Assembly: GCA_014885115.2 (NCBI GenBank) | Contig: WKLE02000293.1 | Coordinates: 44,937 to 65,744 of the forward strand | Origin: Asterionellopsis glacialis | Lineage: Eukaryota > Bacillariophyta > Plagiogrammaphyceae > Rhaphoneidales > Asterionellopsidaceae | Reading direction: 5' to 3' | Length of the DNA: 20,808 bases | Part shown: in pieces, positions 1-9,160 of the stretch | Position numbering within the stretch: the first letter of the stretch is position 1 | How the letters are laid out: each line of letters begins with the position of its first letter | The notes under the pieces: model-generated | Seen by the model: the letters and a program-made list of their open reading frames with translations, nothing else | Database searches by the model: none | What the model was told of the DNA's origin: nothing | Position numbers and translations under genes: made by a program

Positions 1-910
1 CGTTGAAGATTCGCATTCTATTGGAACATGCACTTTTTCCAATACTTATGGACCATAATACTTGCATCTGTTACCATGTGACGGTACAGTACTATTATCT
101 CAAACTGAACTCAATATTAGCTTATGTTGAATAAAAAGGGTTAGGCTTTAGCAGGTCGATGCCGCACCTGCACTGAAAATATGCAAAAATGATAAATATA
201 TTTCACATTACGTTGAAGAGGTACTGTACATGGAGCTGGTATGCACATTCAGATGAGTGGCATCTGTAGTGCTGTACCTCTGGTATTGTACCAGCAGGTA
301 CCTGGTATGGGTTATACCTGGAACTATTAATATTGCCCGTTCAGGAATACATCTGAGCCGTACAGTTGCTACGTACATGTTCCGTTAGTTTGATATTTTA
401 CCACAACATTGAACATACAGTATCGCCAAACTGAAATTGCATCGATCGAATTCAACGCACGCTCTACTACCGCACTTGTGATCAAAAATGCATGGTGTCT
501 GTTCTTGCTGGCACCATCAGTTCTACCACTACTCAGAGTTCTAAAATCAAACACTGAGGAGTGATATGTACTCTTAGCGTACTACTATTCAACTGTATTT
601 CAAAACTTAGTCCTACTTACAGTTTAAGAAAACTTTGGTGCAAGGCAGGTAGGACATACCATACACCTTGTACCAGGTGAAGGCGAATCTTGCTTTACAT
701 CCACGATTCCTTTCTTCACGTTATTCTAATCTCGAAGCAGAACTCGTCACGTTCGTGAACCTTCGTTCTTGTTTTTCTAGCCTCTTTTATCGTGACCTCT
801 GCTTGACGTGTTCGTTATTCCCGTCATATTCATAATATGCACCAGTGCGGTGTTTTTCACAAAACCAGATATTCATTGGAGAACCATCATCGGTCTCACC
901 TGAAGAACAC
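1..910. other. Intergenic region without a supportable gene
   Basis: No convincing coding sequence is seen on either strand. The open frames are short and have no recognisable motif. The stretch at about 211-330 is rich in GTAC, TACC and GGTA words and includes one exact TACCTGGTA (299-307) and near copies. Another near copy lies at 671-679. CpG frequency looks ordinary. The last few hundred bases must hold the promoter and 5' leader of the SGNH hydrolase gene; I see no clear TATA box. Confidence 0.6.
289..323. repeat. TACCWGGTA motif group upstream of the hydrolase gene
   Basis: One exact 9-bp palindrome TACCTGGTA (299-307) is flanked by near copies: TACCAGCA at 289 and TACCTGGAA at 315-323. 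A further near copy, TACCAGGTG, lies at 671-679. The same word recurs in the divergent promoter at 7272-7705 and near 20430. It could be a dispersed short repeat or a transcription-factor site; the sequence alone does not decide. Confidence 0.5.
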
Positions 911-2701
911 ATGAATTCTACCAAACATGTAAACACGAACATGACTTCTACAGCAACGGAAGACTCATCATCTGACCAAACCATGCAAAAAAAGATGATT
1001 CGTAGATGGCTTCTCATCATGCTCCCGTGTGGATTTATTATGATGTATCACACGTTATCGATTGTGTATTCCATAATTGCAACCTTCATGCCATTGCTCC
1101 TTGCGATTGCTCAGGGTACTGTAGGAATTCTTCGATATCGTATTTGCTATGGAGATGCCCCTGTTCCTGTGTCACCTGCACATGGCGTTGTGGTTGTATC
1201 TCCTACATCAAAAGAATCTTCGTCTTTGTCAGAAACTAAAAAACAACGAAAACATTGTTGCCAGCATGGTAGTGGTGGTGTGCAGTCGGTAGGTTGTAGT
1301 TGTGACGTTGGAACACAATGGAGAATCGCGAACAATGATCAAGAAAGATCCATAGTCGATAAGGCAAAAAAAGAGTTACCGTTACGTTTATTGTGTATTG
1401 GAGATTCGTTAGCAGCTGGTGTTGGTACATCTCGGTCGTGTACACCCATATTACCGGAAGTGATTGCACGAAGTCTATCCAAGGCTATGGGTGGACGAGC
1501 TGTATACTGGACGTGTCATGGATCTCCAGGTGCTAGCAGTGGATGGATTGTTCGCGAATTGGAAAGTGGTACCAAAGATGTTGAGGAAGAGCAACCAAGG
1601 TCGACAAAAAAATTGGAACGAAGTGATTCAAATTGTTCTGATACAGACACAGATTCTATAGGTAGTGAAGAATCATCTGAAGCTTGTATTTCATCAACAG
1701 AGTCGTCTCGCGTTGCTGACGACGATGACCAGCATGAAGATTCCTGTGAATTCTCTGAATGGAAAAGACGTCTTGATAGACACAAGAAACGATTTGATCC
1801 AAATGAACCTGGTGGCTATGACGTTGCTGTAGTTCTGACAGGTCCAAACGATTTGAAAAGTGCCTTTTTTCCATTCCTCTTGAGTGGAGAAGCTGCGGAG
1901 TTTTACCGACAAGCACAAAAACGTGGTGGTAACTTTGCCAATGAACTTCGCCGTGTTGTGGATGTGGTAGCTGATCGAATGACTTTGCGGCTTGAAAAAA
2001 CATTAGATTGTATTCAAAGAACACTACCAGATAATGTTCTAGAACAGATCGAAATACACATTCCTCACGTGACAACTCGTTCCTCAGCAACGAATAATAA
2101 TACAGAAGGTCAAAATGAGAATGATAGCGCAGAGCACATTGAATTAGTTGTAGACAAGTTCTACAAACAGCAGGAATCTGCTGATTCATCCATGCCAAGA
2201 CATCGTCGACCAATTGTGGTTCTTCCTGCCATGCCTGCTGACGCCTTACCAATATTCAAAGTATATCCGTTACGATGGCTTGCGGTTCCAATCATAAAGA
2301 TGATGGATAGTCACAAAAAGTCACTTGCAAAAGCAGCTCCCGAAGAAGTTGTATTTGTCGAATCTCCTACTCCTGAAGCCATGGCTGAATTTGAAAGCCA
2401 AAATGGCGAGTTATGGGAACAACGTGAATCAGAGGATGCATTGTTGGCCCTTCGAAATGTTAAAAAGCATACCTGTAGTGAAAAAGCTTCTGCAATGAAA
2501 AAATACTTTGGGGACCAAGAGGACAGTGTTTCCTGCGCAAATCAAGAAAAGCAATCACTTATCAGAAAGAAATCTAAATCTACATCATCTGGAGAAAGCC
2601 AAATGTTTAGTCTCGACGGTGTGCATCCAAATGATGAAGGCTACGATTTTTGGGGAAGGCATATAGCAAATGCCATTATTGCAGAGTGGCAAAAACCATA
2701 A
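911..2701 (+). CDS. Membrane-anchored SGNH/GDSL-like hydrolase
   Basis: This is a predicted 596-residue esterase or lipase-like hydrolase of the SGNH superfamily. All four hallmark blocks are visible: the nucleophile Ser166 in IGDSL, a block II glycine (Gly204, in CHGSPG), Asn313 in GPND, and Asp569/His572 in DGVHP near the C-terminus. The catalytic set therefore looks intact. A strongly hydrophobic stretch at about residues 32-75, after a short polar N-terminus, should act as a signal anchor or a hairpin of two helices. Two polar insertions enlarge the domain: a Ser/Asp/Glu-rich acidic stretch (about 215-285) and a second at about 385-425. The first in-frame ATG is at 911; the frame is open further upstream to about 845 but only from a GTG, which is unlikely as a eukaryotic start. 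The gene appears intronless and converges on the pectate lyase gene. The substrate is unknown. Confidence 0.8.
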   Translation: MNSTKHVNTNMTSTATEDSSSDQTMQKKMIRRWLLIMLPCGFIMMYHTLSIVYSIIATFMPLLLAIAQGTVGILRYRICYGDAPVPVSPAHGVVVVSPTSKESSSLSETKKQRKHCCQHGSGGVQSVGCSCDVGTQWRIANNDQERSIVDKAKKELPLRLLCIGDSLAAGVGTSRSCTPILPEVIARSLSKAMGGRAVYWTCHGSPGASSGWIVRELESGTKDVEEEQPRSTKKLERSDSNCSDTDTDSIGSEESSEACISSTESSRVADDDDQHEDSCEFSEWKRRLDRHKKRFDPNEPGGYDVAVVLTGPNDLKSAFFPFLLSGEAAEFYRQAQKRGGNFANELRRVVDVVADRMTLRLEKTLDCIQRTLPDNVLEQIEIHIPHVTTRSSATNNNTEGQNENDSAEHIELVVDKFYKQQESADSSMPRHRRPIVVLPAMPADALPIFKVYPLRWLAVPIIKMMDSHKKSLAKAAPEEVVFVESPTPEAMAEFESQNGELWEQRESEDALLALRNVKKHTCSEKASAMKKYFGDQEDSVSCANQEKQSLIRKKSKSTSSGESQMFSLDGVHPNDEGYDFWGRHIANAIIAEWQKP

Positions 2702-3333
2702 TATCACATTGGAATACAGGATTCAGTCCGAAATGTTTGGGTTAGTCATTACTACGAACTTTGTTCAAGTAACTTTTCACGAACCGCCTAGATAATACGT
2801 GGAATGGCTAGTGCGTACCATTGCCCATTAGCGAAAAGCTAGTACCAAGCTAAAGTGCGAACAAATGCAAATGCGTGAAAGGAAATCAGAAGGTGACCTG
2901 AGCCACACGATCAATAATTAGAGTCAAGTCAAAGATGGCCTACAGGCTTTGGTGGTGAAACCGTTTTAGGACGTAAGAATCAAACGTAATGAGGATAGCA
3001 CTTAAATGTGTTTTTTCTTGCAATGGCAAGTAATTTAAGAAAGAATTCGAAAAGAGAAAAACACCAAAAAAGATAAGTAAAAAAGATGACATCTTGTAAT
3101 GATTCAAGTTGTGTAAAGGAGTCAAGGTGCAAATCTCTCAGTACCTATGGCTAGCAGTAGAAAGTGAGAGACTAGACTAGTTCCGTGTTCTATAGTGTAT
3201 TTTAAAAATTAGCATTTTGTTTTAAAGAAGTTAGAATTTCATAGCAGGATACAAAGTGTAGACATAGGTTGGTAGGGAGTTGGTGTGAGTAGATATTTCA
3301 AGGTGACACGAAAAGTCCGCCTCTCTCTAGTGA
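2702..3333. other. Intergenic region between convergent genes
   Basis: This stretch joins the 3' ends of the hydrolase gene (+) and the pectate lyase gene (-). It presumably holds both 3' UTRs and polyadenylation signals. I see no coding sequence, RNA gene or notable repeat in it. Confidence 0.6.
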
Positions 3334-6300
3334 TTAGGTTATAACCGATTGTAAAACCTGGTTCGTATCTTCGAGCAAAAGAGAGCTTGTGTGATGATCA
3401 CGACTGCGCAAGACGTGTACTTTCTTCCAAATGAAGAAGCTTGTAATTGTTGCCACGAATACAAAAACTGTTGCAATGCCTGCAACCAGACCAGCTTCTA
3501 TACCTGTACTCTCTTTTGGGAGGCTTGTAGGTGCAGTTTGATGGTGCACGATGGCAATACGCAAAGTGAATTCTTTGTCAGTTGTCTGTTGCAAAATTCT
3601 CTCTTGGAGTTTACGACGATTTGACCCAAAAGCCATGACGGCTTTGCCGCTACCGACGATATCTTCCGAGTTGGTCTGAGTAAAGAACGAAGAAATCAGC
3701 ATTGTACGGATTCTGCATTGTGTTCCGTTTCTGTAGAAACATCCGTACGCTGTCAAATCATTTGCCCCAATACCTTCAGCTATTGGAGTAGTAGACCCAC
3801 CATTTAGTCCTCCCTGAGTCAAACTAAATGACATAATATCTCCAATAGTGATACCTGGACTGTTTACTCCTACGCAAACAGTCAATTCGCTTCCTTGGGA
3901 TAAGATATTATCTATTTCATCACCATTTGAGTTACACTGATAAGCTTGAAGCGAGTAGGAGACAGTGGAATTTTCGTCAATATTCTGAGCCTCTGTACGG
4001 GCGGATGATACACTTGTAAGATCAAAACCCTCAGACATATCTACTGTAACAGTAACATTTGTTTCGTGAAAGTTGACACTGTTCATTTTAGTATCATCCG
4101 TATAAAGATCAAGTCGCAAACAGAAACTAATTCTTCCTTCTCTCCCGTCTGGAGTTTCAGTCCAAATATCGTTATTTTCGTTCTGCATCGTATGCTGATC
4201 AACATCGATTTTGGCAGTAACTATCTTATTGGTTCCAGAGTCGCTAGTGCCATCTTCAGTTGTCAAAGATAGCACGTTCCCTGTAACTAAAGTTGCACAG
4301 TCATGTTTGAAGACGATGACACGGTACGGGTGGTCGCTGACATTGAATTGCATAATAATCTCTTCGCTCGCAGTGGCATCGCTAAAACTGACAACCCCTT
4401 CGCCCAAAGGATTAATATCCCAGTCAAAAGCATTGTTCGATGGTTGGGGTGGAGGGCCTGGTATGGCTGGTATGGCTGGAAACGAAAAGCATGTAGCATC
4501 AGCTGTGAAATAAACACCGTTGCAGCCAGAGAGACCGCTGAGGAGATTTCCTGAAGCAGTATTTCCACCTCCATCAGTAAAGTCGCCTTCTCTCAACCCG
4601 ATTACCGGCCCGTATCCGGTAGCATTATTGTTGGCAAATGATGACCCCTCAACGTACAGATAAACCTTATCTGCTGTGCTTCCCAAAAGAATAATGGAGC
4701 CTCCCTGATTGGCGACATTTGATTCGAAATAAGAATCCATTACAGATACATTAGAATACTGAGTATAGATGGCACCACCATTATTCCCACTGGCACTGTT
4801 GCTGATAAACGAAGAATTTACAATCTCCAATGTAACGCCACTACTGGTACGAATTGCTCCTCCGTGTGAACTTCTGTGGTTGTTCTCGAAAATGCAGTTG
4901 GCGATCTTGATGTTCTGTAAGTATGAGCTTGTCCGTATTGCTGAATCTTGGGAGCCTCGGAAGGTGAAGCCATCCAAAATTACATTGCCTGAGATTATGT
5001 ACAGATGAGAGCTCGTGCCGACGATTTCACATTCTTGAGAAGGATCCGTTTTCTGACAGTAAACTTGCAGAGGGGAAGAAATTCTTGCATCGCTTCCGTC
5101 AGTCTCGACAGAGAAAGGAGCACATAGAGTGACAGTAGGCTGAGAAGTGGAGAGAGCAGATTCAAAATCGGACCAACTATAGATGCTAATGCAGCTGGAT
5201 GGGTTGAATGGGGCGCATTCCCCGGACCCAGCAGATAAGTATACGCCTTCACAGCCTGGGAGAGCATTGACGATACTACCTGACGCTTCGTTGTCTTCTC
5301 CATTGGACCACTCTCCAAATCTGATTGAAATAATCGGGCCGTATTCTGTTGCACTGTTGTTTACGAAAGTCGATCCTTCGACGTGAAGATATACCTGGTC
5401 CGAAGAGCTACCTAACATGATAATAGAACCTCCTTGGGCTGCCGAGTTCGATTCAAAGTATGAATAGCGCACTGTAACATTCGAATATTGAGTATAAATG
5501 GCGCCACCACTAGCCACCGCGCTGTTGTTGATGAAAGAAGAGTTGACAATCTCTAGGGTAACGCCACTACTAGTGTCGATTGCTCCACCACTCGTTGTGG
5601 TCATGTGGTTATTCTCAAAGGTGCAATTGTAAATCCTTATGTTTTGCAAATTCGAACTAGTCCTAATCGCAGATGCCTGAGATCCGCGAAAGGTGAAGCC
5701 CTGTAACTTTACTTCGCCTGAAATTATGTAAATATGAGAGCTTGTTCCGAAGATTTCACATTCCTGAGAGGGGTCATTTTTTTTACAAATGACTTCTTTG
5801 GGAGAAGATATTCTTGCATCTGCACCATCAGTTTCTATAGAAAAAGGGGCACAGAGGGTGACAGTGGATTGTGCCATGGACAATGCTGCCTCAAGATCAG
5901 ACCAATTATCTATTGGTATACACCCATTCGGATATAGACAGAGAGGATTGAGTATGCCCGTGGTCGAGTGCTGACCAATCCATTGGGTCTCAAATATATC
6001 AATTACCGTGTCTCCCCAATTTCCTAGCCATGTGTACCCATCTCTCGTTCCTGGGTCCTCAAATTCAAAGTATCCCTGAATGTATGAAGTGATAAGACAG
6101 CAATTAGTGGTGATATTCAAACAGACCTGAGAAACAAGCTTACTAAGAGACTCACATTCGGCCAATCGTGATACATGAGAGAAGAATTAGTAGTGCAACC
6201 ACGATCACAAAAAATCACAGTAGAATTAGGAATGGTAGCGAAACGTGGCCATAGCTTAGCTCCTTCCTCATAAACAAGAATCTTGCTACCATTTCCATCA

Positions 6301-7103
6301 AGTGACTTGTAGTAATTATGCAAAGTTGCCTTTTTAGCCCAAATATAAGCTCCCACAATGGCTTCTTTGGCAGTTTGTGATGGACTGTCGAGTGTCATTA
6401 GGTACTGTGCAAGACGCATGCCTTCATTGCCAGAAAATGATGCTGGTTCGTGACTTCTCGCGGCAACGGGTTCAAGAGTAGTTTGGTCATGTTGAGCACA
6501 CCAGTTAGTACGATTTGGACACACACCAGAAGGATCTTCTACAATGATTTGTGAATCCAGTAACACTTGGATTCCACTCGCTACTGCAGTTACAGCTCGA
6601 ATCTCTGCATTGAAAGGAGCAATGTCGAAGGGGTTCACAGAAGCAACAACTTCATCCAAAAGCTCCAGAACATTCTTGTGAAGGTTATCATTGAAAGTTA
6701 CTGCGTTAGCATAGGCACCTTCTGGTTTGAGGGGCCAGTACTGTGGCCACCCTCCATTGTCATATTGTGCATCAAAGATCATGTTCAGACCTGCTTGAGC
6801 AGAATCTCGGTACTCTATGATGCTTGTTTCTTTCCATGCTTGTGCCATGAACCGTACCTCATTCACAGTTGCTCCATTGTCAAGGGATCCGTATATTTCT
6901 GATCCAGTATAGTTTTCTCCTGCAATCGGATGGATGTTCTTTGGCCATCCACCTTGATCTCTTTGATACGATAGAAGAGTATTTGCAAACAATGGACCTC
7001 CACATCCTTCACACCAATAGCTAGCATTTCCTATTTGTAAATCATAGCAAAGACCGCTTCGTAGGGTTAGTAGGAAATTTATTGCTACTATGCATTTATT
7101 CAT
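3334..7103 (-). CDS. Secreted PL10-type pectate lyase fused to Pmp-like beta-helix repeats and a C-terminal membrane anchor
   Basis: This is a two-exon gene (exon 1 7103-6156, exon 2 6075-3334) giving 1229 residues. Residues 1-19 are a signal peptide. Residues about 20-350 match the family 10 pectate lyase fold, which cleaves polygalacturonate by beta-elimination. Landmarks are GGWPKN (51-56), NGGWPQYWP (116-124), TFND (136-139) and WCAQHDQTTLEP (201-212). Next comes AARSHEP, where Arg216 is my candidate for the family's catalytic arginine. The last lyase motif, RDGYTWLGNW (327-336), lies in exon 2, which proves that the exons belong together. Residues about 368-846 are two tandem beta-helix modules with GGAI and FxNN motifs like chlamydial Pmp repeats. 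Then follow a short proline-rich linker, a roughly 300-residue Cys-containing ectodomain, an RXL-type motif (RRKL, about 1136), a transmembrane helix (about 1177-1200) and a short basic tail. Many NxS/T sites suggest N-glycosylation. It is probably a cell-surface enzyme, and the lyase part may come from bacteria by transfer. Confidence 0.85.
4489..5922 (-). repeat. Internal tandem duplication of a beta-helix module (243-aa period)
   Basis: Within exon 2 two modules follow each other: 5922-5194 and 5193-4489. Each opens with C-I-x-I-x-x-W-S-D and TVTLCAPFS, then runs through DARISSP, DPSQECEI, GFTFRGSQ, GGAI and GVTLEIVNSSF. The period is 243 residues (729 bp). The modules are very similar at the protein level and also visibly at the DNA level, so the duplication is fairly recent or kept alike by gene conversion. 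Confidence 0.9.
6076..6155 (-). other. Intron of the pectate lyase fusion gene (80 bp)
   Basis: On the minus strand the intron begins GTGAGT directly after the codon for Asn316 and ends ACATTCAG before the codon for Gly317, so it is phase 0. Splicing joins YHDWPN to GYFEFEDPGTRDGYTW, restoring the end of the pectate lyase domain. Retaining the intron adds 12 codons and then a stop, truncating the protein at 328 residues without the beta-helix part and anchor. Confidence 0.88.
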
Positions 7104-7271
7104 GGTTGAACTTTTGATTGGAGCAACTAAGGAAGGTTTACATCTACATTTGATGCAGTTTTGGCAACACCTTTTTCCAATGAAATGTTGTGTCCAACGG
7201 GAGTGTCAACAACCAAAAATGCAAGCAAGAGAAAGAAAACAGACGAAGGCGGGAGGTTACCAGATAACGTG

Positions 7272-7794
7272 TACCAGGTAACTAGGACCCTACCTGGTAG
7301 AGGACTACTTCCTTCTGTTACCTGGTATTAAAAATAATAGATCCTCTCTAAAAGAGAGGTGTCCCCAGAACGAAAGTTGGAAAACAGAAGATGACAACGA
7401 AGTCATTCGAACTATGAAAAAACTAAAGTTTGTTTTTATTATATAAGGATTGAAATGACTTCACATTCCCTTTATTATATACCAAAGTACTTTTTCAATG
7501 ACTATTTACATAAGAGAGCTGAAACTGTACCAAAATGTAACGTTTTACAGAACAATCACCTATAAGTATCTGGTAGGAGTATCAACTTACTTTTGCAGTA
7601 TAATGGGCAAAGGATTGGTCCAACAAATTGTACTGTACCTGGTATTTCGTAATTGAGACCTTTACCAGGTATATATGTGGCTTCATCATTAAGAAGTACC
7701 AGGTACGTTTCCTGTCTGAGATACTTACAGGTACAGTATACAGGTACTAGTCCTAAATGTTCTTGAGTACCTTTACAGGGGACTGTGCCTGGTA
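7272..7794. repeat. Cluster of TACCWGGTA palindromes in the divergent promoter
   Basis: Exact copies are at 7272-7280, 7291-7299, 7319-7327, 7636-7644, 7663-7671 and 7697-7705. Near copies are TATCTGGTA (7567-7575), TTACAGGTA (7725-7733) and TGCCTGGTA (7786-7794). Both central-base versions (A and T) occur, so the consensus is TACC-W-GGTA, a 9-bp palindrome. The density is far above chance for a 9-mer in about 500 bp. Confidence 0.75.
7343..7359. repeat. Short perfect inverted repeat (7-bp arms, 3-nt loop)
   Basis: The arms CCTCTCT and AGAGAGG are separated by AAA. It lies next to the TACCWGGTA cluster in the divergent intergenic region. It could form a small hairpin, but its role is unknown and it may be fortuitous. 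Confidence 0.4.
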
Positions 7795-8095
7795 CGTAAC
7801 CTACGGTATTCCTGATGTGCGGCTCTGATGGGTGATCCTCAAATCATCAAAAAAAACAAGATCGAGAGTGCTTGAGATGCACCTCTGAGAACTTGCATCA
7901 TCTAACAGTTCTTCTCTGCACCCTACCGCTATCCTGCGTATCATGCTCGTTCAGTACTTCTGAATCACATCATTTTATATTCTACCGCACTGCTCGCGTC
8001 TTGATATCATCTATCTTTCACCTATTAATAACACTACGAGATATAATTCTCAGTTCTCTAATCGACGAAACTTTCCCTTCTTTGTAAACATAAAC

Positions 8096-9160
8096 ATGCG
8101 TGGGAACAAGAGATTCCTTTGTGGTAAACTCGTTGTCGTTGGACTAATGTGCTGCTGCTCGTCCGCGCTATCCTTTCATCCAATAAGAGATGTCTCAGAT
8201 CGACACGGGTCTCATTCTCAACTTTGTTCTGACCAAAATCGGGCGATCCTACGTGACAATTCTATCCTAGAAGGGCGAACAATAAAATTTCCATGTTACC
8301 GCCGCGATCGATTAGCATTACATACTGGTGTACGAGGTGGTTCTTATGATTCGGACGAACAAAGGTCGTCGGTTGTGGTTGTTCCGTCGTACCATCTCTT
8401 GTGGTCACCAGGTGTATGGAAGCAGATCGTGCTAAGTTTTTGTGGCTTTGCTCTTGTACGATTAATTTATCCACCCAGTCAAAATCTCTTTAGCCAGTCT
8501 CATCTATTCAATCATTGTTCCCACGGACGAAATGCTGGGTTTGCATCCAATTTGTTCCATTTATTCGTGGTCCCAATGATGTCAAGTGCATGTTGCAGTA
8601 TACAACTACTTATCAACATCCTAGCTGGAGCTGGAGGCTGCGCTGGCTTCAATACATATTTAGGACCATTACGACCCTTCTTTATTGGATTCTTACTATT
8701 TTCAACACTCATTTCGGCCATACCCCTGGTTCGTTCACATTCAATGACACTTTCATGGATAGCGTACACAATAACAACGTGGGTGATTGGCTTCTTACCA
8801 GAAATAGTACATGTCTGGAATACTCAAGCAAGTAAGCAGTGGAAGAAGAAGAAACATGAAACTCAATCGACAGAAGGGTTGGTCACAAGGGCAACAGTTG
8901 AATTAGACATTCCATCCATGGGTTGTATTGCATGTATTAACAAAATTGATGCTTCTCTGCGGCAATGTGCTCCTGAAAAGATAAAAGAAGCAAATTCTTG
9001 GTTGGAAGAAAACTCTGAAACGGGTAAAGGTGGGAAAGCAAGGATTGATCTAGCTCTCTCTTCTGAAGACGATGTTTCCAAAGTTGCAGATATTCTTGTG
9101 AATGCCGTGCGTGATGCTGGCTTTGAGACATGCACCTTAAAATCTATAGATGCAATGTAG
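8096..9160 (+). CDS. MerT-MerP-like membrane protein with C-terminal heavy-metal-associated (HMA) domain, possibly plastid-targeted
   Basis: This is a predicted 354-residue protein. The N-terminus is a signal peptide, and the junction SSALS|FHP resembles the A-F junction of diatom plastid-targeting presequences; targeting is inferred. A hydrophobic helix lies at about 107-125. A MerT-like segment follows at about 150-240, with three predicted helices. It carries a vicinal Cys166-Cys167 pair in the first of these helices, Cys182 in GGCAGF, and the connecting motif LGPLRPFFIG. In MerT the vicinal cysteine pair hands over Hg(II). After a lysine-rich linker comes an HMA domain (about 267-348) with MGCIAC, giving Cys277 and Cys280 in the metal-binding MxCxxC position, as in MerP and copper chaperones. 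The order matches bacterial MerTP fusions. The metal (Hg, Cu or other) cannot be read from sequence. The start ATG at 8096 leads directly into the signal peptide. Confidence 0.72.
   Translation: MRGNKRFLCGKLVVVGLMCCCSSALSFHPIRDVSDRHGSHSQLCSDQNRAILRDNSILEGRTIKFPCYRRDRLALHTGVRGGSYDSDEQRSSVVVVPSYHLLWSPGVWKQIVLSFCGFALVRLIYPPSQNLFSQSHLFNHCSHGRNAGFASNLFHLFVVPMMSSACCSIQLLINILAGAGGCAGFNTYLGPLRPFFIGFLLFSTLISAIPLVRSHSMTLSWIAYTITTWVIGFLPEIVHVWNTQASKQWKKKKHETQSTEGLVTRATVELDIPSMGCIACINKIDASLRQCAPEKIKEANSWLEENSETGKGGKARIDLALSSEDDVSKVADILVNAVRDAGFETCTLKSIDAM

Larger units (their letters stand above)
7104..8095. promoter_or_regulatory. Divergent intergenic region, presumed promoters of the pectate lyase and MerTP-like genes
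   Basis: The two flanking genes are transcribed away from each other, so both promoters should lie in these 992 bp. The region carries six exact copies of TACCWGGTA in 7272-7705 and several near copies up to 7794. It also has an AT-rich stretch around 7430-7500 and a small perfect inverted repeat at 7343-7359. A 71-codon open frame at 7872-8087 shows no coding character. No core promoter element can be named with confidence. Confidence 0.55.

Noticed and set aside
845..910. Hydrolase start at 845
   Set aside because: That codon is GTG; the first in-frame ATG is at 911, followed by a plausible signal anchor.
1656..2252. 198-codon antisense frame in the SGNH hydrolase gene
   Set aside because: No domain or signal; it overlaps the catalytic-domain coding sequence on the + strand.
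6117..6165. Two separate genes at 3334-6165 and 6117-7103 on the minus strand
   Set aside because: A GT-AG phase-0 intron (6155-6076) joins the frames and completes the PL10 domain across the joint; the start at 6165 lies in exon 1 sequence read in another frame.
7872..8087. 71-codon + frame just before the MerTP-like gene
   Set aside because: It has no motif and lies where the promoter and 5' leader are expected; it is not in frame with the next gene.
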